Shown in pieces: positions 5,670-10,810 of a stretch of DNA of 10,810 nt; position 1 is the stretch's first letter, and each line of letters opens with the position of its first letter. The stretch covers positions 1-10,810 of the forward strand of contig CALEHZ010000127.1 of NCBI GenBank assembly GCA_937875715.1, read 5' to 3'. This stretch comes from an uncultured Campylobacter sp. (GTDB lineage Bacteria > Campylobacterota > Campylobacteria > Campylobacterales > Campylobacteraceae). Both the position numbers and the translations under genes were made by a program. The notes beneath the pieces were generated by a model. The model made no database searches. It was not told the origin of the DNA and saw only the letters and a program-made list of their open reading frames with translations.

Positions 5670-7046
5670 CCTTATTTTTTCTATAATTTTGCTAGTACTT
5701 TTGCCTTCTACAAAATCAATCAAACGCACGCAGCCAGCATACTTTGCACCCACTACTTCTTTGCCTTCATAGTCAGCCCCTTTTACCAAAATATCAGGTT
5801 TAATACATTGGATTAAATTCTCTGGCGTATCATCGCTAAAAAGCACGACAAAATCAACACAGCCTAGCGCTTCAAGCATTATAGCCCTATCATTTTCATT
5901 ATTTATAGGCCTGCTTGCTCCCTTTAGCCTACGCACGCTCTCATCGCTATTTAAGCCTACAATCAAAACATCGCCTAGCGCTCTTGCTTTTTGTAAGTAG
6001 CTTATATGCCCTGTGTGTAAAATGTCAAAGCAACCATTTGTAAAGATGATTTTAGCGCCTTTGTCGCGCTTTTTTGCTAGTATTTTTTCTAGGGCTTGAA
6101 GGCTTAGAATTTTGCTTTTATTTTCGTCTAAAAGTGCGTGGATTTCATCCCAGCTAGCATCTGCGCTACCTACTTTGCCCACGACTACTGCTGCTGCAAG
6201 ATTTGCGTATTTTATAGCCACTTTTATATCATCGCCATTAGCCAAAGAGTAGCCAAGCGTGGCTAGCACGCTATCTCCAGCACCTGTGACATCAAAGACT
6301 TCTTTTGCCAAAGCTGGAAAGCTAGAAAATTCATTTCCATCAAAAAGCGCAATTCCATGCTCACTTAAAGTAATCAAACCATAGTCTAAATCAAAGCGAG
6401 TTTTAAGCTCTTTTGTCGCTTTTATTACACTATTATCGTCATTTATAGACATATTTAGAGCCTGGCTGGCTTCTTTGCGGTTTGGGGTTAATAAACTAGC
6501 ACCTTTATATTTGCTGTAATCCTCGCCTTTTGGATCTACTAAAACCATCTTATTTTGTGCTTTTGCTAGTTTTATGATCCCAGCTGTGAGCTCATGCGTT
6601 AGCACGCCTTTTCCATAGTCGCTAAGCAATACTATATCGTATTTTGCGATGATTTGCTCAGCTTTGTTTAAAATTTCGCTCCCTAGAGTGATGTCTTGTG
6701 TGCTTTCGCTATCTATTCGCAGCACTTGTTGATGAGCTGCCATAATACGTGATTTTTGGCTAGATTTTCGCCCACGCTCTCTTAAAATCAGCTCTTCATT
6801 TGCGCCAATACTAGCTAGAAGTGCGGCGATTTCTCTGCCTAAATTATCATCTCCAAGCACGCTTATTACGCCAACTTCACCGCCAAGTGCGATGAGATTT
6901 GAGATTACATTACCACATCCACCAAGCCTTTTGCTCTCACGCTCTTTTAGCACGACTTGAACAGGTGCTTCTGGGCTTATTCGGCTGCAGCTACCCCAGA
7001 TGTAATGATCTATCATCAAATCGCCAATTACTAATATTTTAGGCAT
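5664..7046 (-). CDS. hldE: Bifunctional heptose 7-phosphate kinase / heptose 1-phosphate adenylyltransferase
   Basis: HldE (RfaE/WaaE) makes two cytosolic steps toward ADP-heptose for the lipooligosaccharide core. The N-terminal PfkB/ribokinase domain (about 1-315) phosphorylates D-glycero-D-manno-heptose 7-phosphate at C1. It shows ISPEAPVQV (23-31), GGCGN (42-46) and the catalytic DVTGAGD (252-258). The C-terminal nucleotidyltransferase domain (about 333-460) transfers AMP and shows TNGCFDILHTGH (336-347), including the HxGH motif. The length of 460 is normal for the fused enzyme. The ATG overlaps the last 8 nt of hldD (ATGCCTAA), so the two genes are translationally coupled. gmhA and gmhB, which neighbour hldDE in C. 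jejuni, are not seen here. The stop codon lies within a repeat module. Confidence 0.97.
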   Translation of the reverse strand: MPKILVIGDLMIDHYIWGSCSRISPEAPVQVVLKERESKRLGGCGNVISNLIALGGEVGVISVLGDDNLGREIAALLASIGANEELILRERGRKSSQKSRIMAAHQQVLRIDSESTQDITLGSEILNKAEQIIAKYDIVLLSDYGKGVLTHELTAGIIKLAKAQNKMVLVDPKGEDYSKYKGASLLTPNRKEASQALNMSINDDNSVIKATKELKTRFDLDYGLITLSEHGIALFDGNEFSSFPALAKEVFDVTGAGDSVLATLGYSLANGDDIKVAIKYANLAAAVVVGKVGSADASWDEIHALLDENKSKILSLQALEKILAKKRDKGAKIIFTNGCFDILHTGHISYLQKARALGDVLIVGLNSDESVRRLKGASRPINNENDRAIMLEALGCVDFVVLFSDDTPENLIQCIKPDILVKGADYEGKEVVGAKYAGCVRLIDFVEGKSTSKIIEKIRG

Positions 7047-8001
7047 TTTTTAAACTCTCAAAAATTTCAATTATTTTTGGTGCGTAGTCTTTAATTCCAG
7101 CTTCTAGGCTATATTTTGGCTTAAATTTTAACCCCTTTAAATCAGCTTGTGTGTGGAACTGATAAGCGTTTTTATACGGATTTGGAATGTATTCTTTTTT
7201 TGGATTTATTTTTAATTCGCGTCCTAAAATATCTACAATTTCTTCAAAGCTTCTTGGTGTGCTTGTGCCTACATTATAAACGCCATTTTTAGCGCCTAGC
7301 GCTAGTTCGTTTGCTCGAATTATGTCTTTAATATATATAAAATCTCTATATATTTTATCACTACCTTCAAAGAGCTTTGCGCTGCCGTTTTGTAGTAGCT
7401 GCAAGCCAAATTGTAAAATCATACTAGCCGTGCGACCTTTAAAAAATTCACCATCTCCATAAGCATTAAAATATCTTAGTCCCACCACAGCTGCTTTTTT
7501 GTGCTCTTTTGTCCATTTTTTTGCGATTTTATCCATCATAAGTTTTGAAAAGCCATAAGCATTTCTTGGCTCTTCACTATGCCAAACTCTTTGCGGACTA
7601 GCTGCATTACCATAAACAGCAGCTGAGCTTGCATAAATCAGCTTTGCGCCAGTGTTTTTAGCCACAACTAAAAGCTCTTTAAACGCATCAATATTTACCT
7701 TCATTATAGCGTCTTGTTCGGCTACTGTGGTATCACTAATGGCTGCTTCGTGATAAATCGCATGTGGGGCAAAGGCTGCGATTTTTTTAATAACCTTATC
7801 ATCACAAATATCGCCGCAAAGCAAGTCTCCATCGTAATCAAGTAGGTTTTGATAAGACCCAAAAGCCTTAAAATTACCATTTTGAAATTTTGCCCCTGAA
7901 TTAAAACAATCGACGCCCAAAACTTCATGCCCCAAGGCAGAAAAATATTTGGCTAAATTTGAGCCAATAAAGCCTGCTGCGCCAGTTACAACTATTTTCA
8001 T
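7039..8001 (-). CDS. hldD: ADP-L-glycero-D-manno-heptose 6-epimerase
   Basis: HldD (RfaD/WaaD) converts ADP-D-glycero- to ADP-L-glycero-D-manno-heptose, the donor used for the inner core of lipooligosaccharide. The 320-residue protein is an extended short-chain dehydrogenase. It has the NADP-binding TGAAGFIGSN (6-15), SSAAVYG (125-131), the catalytic Y149xxxK153 in YGFSK, LRYFNAYG (175-182) and RDFIYIKD (219-226). The frame is open 18 codons further upstream, but I choose the ATG at 7999-8001. MKIVVTGAAGFIG is the family N-terminus, and a strong AAGGGG ribosome binding site lies just ahead, overlapping the stop of the upstream ORF. It is followed immediately by hldE. Confidence 0.96.
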   Translation of the reverse strand: MKIVVTGAAGFIGSNLAKYFSALGHEVLGVDCFNSGAKFQNGNFKAFGSYQNLLDYDGDLLCGDICDDKVIKKIAAFAPHAIYHEAAISDTTVAEQDAIMKVNIDAFKELLVVAKNTGAKLIYASSAAVYGNAASPQRVWHSEEPRNAYGFSKLMMDKIAKKWTKEHKKAAVVGLRYFNAYGDGEFFKGRTASMILQFGLQLLQNGSAKLFEGSDKIYRDFIYIKDIIRANELALGAKNGVYNVGTSTPRSFEEIVDILGRELKINPKKEYIPNPYKNAYQFHTQADLKGLKFKPKYSLEAGIKDYAPKIIEIFESLKNA

Positions 8002-8011
8002 CTTTTTCCCC

Positions 8012-8350
8012 TTATTCAAAAAGCGTGCTCGCAAAAACTGGGTTTTGCTCTTCATTTACATAAATTTCAATCCGTTTTGGCGTTTGTCTGCTAGTCTCAA
8101 AGCCAAAACCAGCGATGAATTTTTTGGCTTCATTTGCCGTCAAATTGCCGATAAATAAGGCTTTTAATTCACCTTTTTTGATTGAGTATTTATACTCACA
8201 ATCATCAGGAATATGCGAAAAATAAAATCTATCGCAAAGCTCGTCATAGCCGCCAATAAAGATCTCAATCTCACATATTTTATCGCCCAATAAATTCACA
8301 TTTCTAGCAAAGTTATTTTTGCTTTGAATATTCCTGGCTGAATTTTTTCA
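8012..8350 (-). CDS. Unrecognised protein upstream of hldD, 5' end lost at the junction
   Basis: I do not recognise this protein. The visible C-terminal part reads ...NLLGDKICEIEIFIGGYDELC and ends with PVFASTLFE. It is acidic, has no membrane helix and contains three Cys. It ends 10 nt before the hldD ATG, and its stop codon overlaps the hldD ribosome binding site, so it probably belongs to the hldDE operon. The only start within clean sequence is a GTG at 8297-8299 with no ribosome binding site. The frame stays open upstream of it as KNSARNIQSKNNFARN up to the junction near 8350. It is therefore more likely a 5'-truncated gene than a complete 95-residue one. The KNSA part is encoded by the GGCTGAATTTTTT repeat. 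Confidence 0.6.
8336..8348 (+). repeat. Copy of the 13-mer GGCTGAATTTTTT next to the sequence junction
   Basis: This is identical to the 13-mer at 4898-4910 and to the reverse complements at 4955-4967 and 5657-5669. It belongs to the epsilonproteobacterial side and lies within 3 nt of the point where Bacteroidales-type sequence begins. A dispersed repeat at the join is a typical place for an assembler to connect unrelated contigs. Confidence 0.75.
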
Positions 8351-8355
8351 GGCGG
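8345..8355. other. Junction between epsilonproteobacterial and Bacteroidales-type DNA
   Basis: Left of about 8350 the DNA is AT-rich, with Campylobacter-type genes and repeats. Right of it the G+C content rises sharply and all features are Bacteroidetes-like. Both reading frames that meet here are broken. The secreted protein changes from a family-typical ...WIVDDVNFIAGPQNR to the unrelated tail LKKFSQEYSKQK, which is an out-of-frame reading of the other genome. The ORF upstream of hldD has no start. No integrase, transposase, tRNA or direct repeat marks the join, so a chimeric assembly is more likely than transfer. Confidence 0.8.
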
Positions 8356-9152
8356 TTCTGGGGACCAGCGATGAAGTTGACATCGTCAACAATCCAGTAG
8401 TAACCGTAAACGGCGCGGTTGGAGTTGAGGGATTTGTAGCGGAGACGGACGCTGAGGTTGTCGCTGCCAGCAGCTGCCAGAGGCAGGGTGTAGGTGTAAA
8501 CGCCCCAAAGGTCGTCGTTAACTTCAACATCGATACCGGAGACGTTGATTTCGGTCTCAACCCAGGTGGTACCATTGGTGCTGTAGTCGAGGAAGCAGTA
8601 ATCGTAATATTTACGATAGTACTGGTAGAACTGAACGTCAACAACGTCAGCAGCGCTAGCGTCGATGCCTTCGAAAAGGATGTAGGCGTTGAAGTTACCA
8701 GAATTAGGAGTACGCTGGTCGTAGAGAGACATCATCATCCAACCATTCTCAGCAGAAGAGGTAGCGGTGTCGAGGTAACGCTGCATGTAGGTTACGAAAT
8801 TCTCGGTACCACCGAAGTAGTTGGCGGAAAGTGCCTGATAGATAGTAGCAGCGCTGTTGAGGGTGTTTTCCTCAGCATTGCTCCAACGACGCCAAGTAGC
8901 GTAGTCGTAATTCTCAGCATGGCCTTCGAGACCGCCGGTAACGGTACCGGTGGAGTAGCCATTGTTGTTGGAGGAGAAGTCAACAGAAGCCAGCACGGTA
9001 GCATCTTTGGTGAAGATGGAGCTACCATAGTTCTGAGTCTGTGCGGCAGCCTTTGCGGGAGCCATGGTCTCCTTTACATTAGGAGTTGCAGTCTGAGCGA
9101 AAGCAAAGCTTGCGCACAGTGCAAAAGAGAGAACCATTAATGTTTTTTTCAT
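8351..9152 (-). CDS. Secreted Bacteroidales protein, 3' end lost at the junction
   Basis: The N-terminus MKKTLMVLSFALCASFAFAQ is a clear Sec signal peptide with signal peptidase I cleavage after AFA (residue 19), a typical Bacteroidetes AFA|Q site. The mature part begins with an Ala/Gln/Thr-rich stretch. It continues as an aromatic, Asp/Asn-rich beta-sandwich-like sequence: LDYSTNGTTWVETEI (188-202), LRYKS (237-241) and WIVDDVNFIAGP (253-264). The last segments match the closing strands of jelly-roll 'choice-of-anchor'-type domains in secreted Bacteroidetes proteins. This is family resemblance only; substrate and role are unknown. A type IX secretion sorting domain, if there was one, would lie beyond the lost end. 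I prefer the ATG at 9150-9152 over an open extension 21 codons upstream because it gives the exact signal peptide. There is no Shine-Dalgarno, as is normal in Bacteroidetes. Confidence 0.75.
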
Positions 9153-9265
9153 TGTTGTTTGTAATTTTGATGAATAATAAATTTTCAAATTCAATGCTTC
9201 AAATCTCTCACGCACAAGTTTTTAAAACCATGCGCTGAGGGTTCTTGGACATTCTATAATTCAGT

Positions 9266-9274
9266 GCAAATATA
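9266..9274 (-). promoter_or_regulatory. Bacteroidetes-type -7 promoter box for the secreted protein
   Basis: The minus strand reads TATATTTGC, an exact match to the Bacteroidetes -7 element TAnnTTTG. No clear -33 TTG element is seen at the expected distance upstream. It lies about 113 nt before the chosen ATG, so the transcript would have a leader of about 105 nt. It supports the taxonomic assignment of this half of the window. Confidence 0.5.
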
Positions 9275-9407
9275 AGGCATTTTTTTGACATAGAAAACAT
9301 TTTTTCGTTTTTTAGTATTTTTTTTGTCTTTTTGGTTGTTCGATACTTTGTCTCTGCGTTGCCTTGGTGCAGCGCTAGAGTGTGTTTTTCATCGCTGGCC
9401 GACTGGG

Positions 9408-9440
9408 CTTACACTGGACTCACACTGGACTTACACTGGA
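9408..9440. repeat. Three tandem copies of an 11-bp unit
   Basis: The units are CTTACACTGGA (9408-9418), CTCACACTGGA (9419-9429) and CTTACACTGGA (9430-9440). The outer two are identical and the middle one differs by one base. Eleven bp is about one helical turn, so the copies present the same face of the DNA. They lie 139 bp upstream of the TPR lipoprotein ATG and beyond the -7 box of the divergent gene. They may be an array of protein-binding sites or a short variable-number repeat. Confidence 0.7.
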
Positions 9441-9578
9441 CCTTGGCCGGGTTTGCTTCGCTCATGCCATAGCTTCTGGCACAGAGCGATGGTGGGATGG
9501 AAAAATATTCTTTTGCGGATGCAATAAAAATGTGTATTGTGAGTTTATTATGTATTGTATTGTTATAGACGGTTTACT

Positions 9579-10810
9579 ATGAAAAATGCAATTTATATAT
9601 TATTCATAATTTTTTTTGTTTGCTCGTGTGCCAGCAACAAGAAAAGTGCTAAACCTGTGGACTCACGCTATCAGCGCAAGCCCATTGTGGAGGTGAGTGA
9701 GGCCGATTTGAAAAACGAGGCTGCCGTGTTGGATGCTAGTACTCAGGTGCTTATCGGCAAAATCGATGAGGCTGTAGAGCAGTATGGAAAGATACTGAAA
9801 GAGGCTCCTGATTATGCTCCGGCTCATTATGGGCTGGCCCGAGTTTATCTGGGCATGGGCTGGGTGGACAGTGCGCTGGTTCATAGCCAAAAGGCTTGGT
9901 CGCACAGTCCGGCCAACTATTGGTATGAACTACTGTTGGCTCAGATTTATGAACGCAAACAGGATGGTAAGAATTTGATAGCCACTTGGGAAGATATCGT
10001 CAAGCGCCATCCCGATACGCCTGAGCGGTATTATGATCTTTCGAATGCTTATTTGAAAACTAACAATGTGACAGCGGCCATTGAGGTGCTGGACCGTGTG
10101 GAGAAGCGCTTCGGCATCAGCGAGCCCATTTCGCTTCAGAAACAGAAACTTTGGGCAGCCATCAACCGACCCGACAAGGCTCGGAAAGAGCTGGAGAAGT
10201 TGGCCGATGCTGTTCCGAGCGATCCCAGCTATAATGCCATTCTGGCCGAGAGCTATATGGCTGAGAAGAACTATTCCAAGGCCTTGCAGTACTACAACCG
10301 CATTCTTTCGTCCAATCCGAACGATGAGAATATACATATCTCGTTGGCTTCGTGCTATCTGACCATGGGCGACAATGCCCAGGCCTACGCTCATCTGCGT
10401 CAGGGTGTGTTGAATTCTGAGGTGGAATGCCAGCATAAGCTGATATTTGTCACCGAGTTCCTTCGCAACAAACAGTTTTTTATGGCTTACAGCAAGCCCT
10501 GTTTTTTGTTTGTTGACACGTTGGTGGCCCAGTGCCGAGGCGATTATGCCCATGGGTTGGTCTACGGCAAGCTGCTTGCTGCCCAGGAACGCTATGCTGA
10601 GGCCGCACAACAGTTTGAAAACTACATTAGTGTGGATAAAAGTCAGTATGAACCCTGGGAAGCGCTGCTCCTTTGCGAAAGCATGGTTTCCGACACCTCG
10701 GAGTCGTTGTTGCTCCATGCCCTCCAGGCCACTGAGCTCTTCCCCCTTCACACTCGCCCATATCTTATTCTCGCACAGGGCTATCTGAAGCTTGGCGACT
10801 GCGAGAAGGC
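9579..10810 (+). CDS. TPR-repeat lipoprotein (Bacteroidales), 3' end beyond the window
   Basis: The ORF opens with MKNAIYILFIIFFVCSCASNKK: a lipoprotein signal with a VCSC lipobox and lipidation at Cys17. No acidic surface-export tag follows the Cys, so the periplasmic face of the outer membrane is as likely as the surface. From about residue 48, helical TPR units follow one another to the window end. Examples are QVLIGKIDEAVEQYGKILKEAP, YAPAHYGLARVYLGMGWVDSALVH, YWYELLLAQIYERK, YYDLSNAYLKTNNVTAAIEVLDRV, YNAILAESYMAEKNYSKALQYYN, NIHISLASCYLTMGDNAQAYAHL and YLILAQGYLKLGDCEKA. TPR arrays are protein-binding scaffolds; the partner is unknown. The 410 codons shown have no stop, so the gene is incomplete. 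There is no Shine-Dalgarno before the ATG, which is usual for the phylum. Confidence 0.85.
   Translation, partial: MKNAIYILFIIFFVCSCASNKKSAKPVDSRYQRKPIVEVSEADLKNEAAVLDASTQVLIGKIDEAVEQYGKILKEAPDYAPAHYGLARVYLGMGWVDSALVHSQKAWSHSPANYWYELLLAQIYERKQDGKNLIATWEDIVKRHPDTPERYYDLSNAYLKTNNVTAAIEVLDRVEKRFGISEPISLQKQKLWAAINRPDKARKELEKLADAVPSDPSYNAILAESYMAEKNYSKALQYYNRILSSNPNDENIHISLASCYLTMGDNAQAYAHLRQGVLNSEVECQHKLIFVTEFLRNKQFFMAYSKPCFLFVDTLVAQCRGDYAHGLVYGKLLAAQERYAEAAQQFENYISVDKSQYEPWEALLLCESMVSDTSESLLLHALQATELFPLHTRPYLILAQGYLKLGDCEK

Larger units (their letters stand above)
9153..9578. other. Divergent intergenic region of the Bacteroidales part
   Basis: These 426 bp separate the start codons of the secreted protein and the TPR lipoprotein. 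They contain a minus-strand promoter box (9266-9274), T-rich stretches (9280-9345), and a more G+C-rich part (9345-9500) that includes three tandem 11-bp repeats (9408-9440). Short plus-strand ORFs in the G+C-rich part (9324-9527, 9382-9582) have no family resemblance and are not called. I see no tRNA or other structured RNA gene. Confidence 0.5.

Noticed and set aside
5586..5816. 76-codon plus-strand ORF starting in the repeat cluster
   Set aside because: It is made of repeat modules and then runs antisense through the C-terminal domain of hldE, where the minus-strand frame has clear HldE motifs.
8002..8055. 18-codon upstream extension of hldD
   Set aside because: It overlaps the upstream ORF, lacks homology to HldD N-termini, and the strong AAGGGG site points to the ATG at 7999-8001.
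8313..8350. C-terminal tail LKKFSQEYSKQK of the secreted Bacteroidales protein
   Set aside because: It is an out-of-frame reading of the epsilonproteobacterial repeat and ORF beyond the junction, not a real protein end.
9340..9360. Possible plus-strand Bacteroidetes -7 box (GATACTTTG) for the TPR gene
   Set aside because: It lacks one base of the TAnnTTTG spacing and lies over 200 bp from the start, with no convincing -33 partner.
9663..10751. Minus-strand ORFs (80 and 273 codons) and plus-strand ORFs at 10081 and 10447 in the last kilobase
   Set aside because: The plus-strand frame from 9579 is open for 410 codons and encodes a lipoprotein signal and regular TPR repeats. The others are shadows in other frames.
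8012..10810. Heptose genes plus secreted and TPR proteins as one surface-glycan or defence island
   Set aside because: The two halves come from different phyla and meet at a gene-breaking junction, so the association is not trustworthy.

Overview
The window joins two unrelated genomes. Positions 1 to about 8350 are AT-rich DNA from a Campylobacter-type epsilonproteobacterium. The evidence is an epsilon-type MotB N-terminus (CPECPAGEKWAVPYADF), a short ProB without a PUA domain, a fused HldE, tightly packed genes with short overlaps, and AT-rich promoters and ribosome binding sites. From about 8351 to the end the DNA is richer in G+C and reads as Bacteroidales (Prevotella/Bacteroides type). 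There the evidence is an AFA|Q signal peptide, a lipobox TPR lipoprotein, a TAnnTTTG promoter box and no Shine-Dalgarno sequences. The switch takes only a few bases and cuts a gene on each side. The simplest reading is a chimeric metagenomic contig, not a composite biological locus.

Epsilonproteobacterial part. On the minus strand motA, motB and proB follow one another closely (positions 2358 down to 64): the flagellar stator pair and then the first enzyme of proline synthesis. Upstream of motA, also on the minus strand, lies an 11-TM amino acid permease of the SdaC/TdcC (HAAAP) type (2451-3671). A divergent intergenic region (3672-3853) separates it from a plus-strand pair: a DUF475/TerC-superfamily membrane protein (3854-4870) overlapping rnhB, RNase HII (4863-5522). 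Converging on rnhB from the other side are hldE (5664-7046) and hldD (7039-8001), which make and epimerise ADP-heptose for the lipooligosaccharide core. Upstream of hldD is an unrecognised ORF (from 8012) that loses its 5' end at the junction.

The most distinctive content of this part is a family of short inverted modules built on TGAATTTT/AAAATTCA. A 13-base form, GGCTGAATTTTTT, occurs four times in 8.35 kb. Modules form palindromes and hairpins between genes, supply the stop codons of both rnhB and hldE, and make up a 70-bp block with 13-bp inverted ends and an internal 18-bp tandem duplication inside the 5' coding region of rnhB. I found no defence system, mobile-element gene, tRNA, rRNA or CRISPR array.

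Bacteroidales part. A secreted protein (minus strand, signal peptide ending at residue 19) has lost its C-terminus at the junction. It is divergent from a TPR outer-membrane-type lipoprotein (plus strand from 9579) that runs off the window end. The 427 bp between their start codons hold a good Bacteroidetes -7 box and three exact-register tandem copies of an 11-bp unit.
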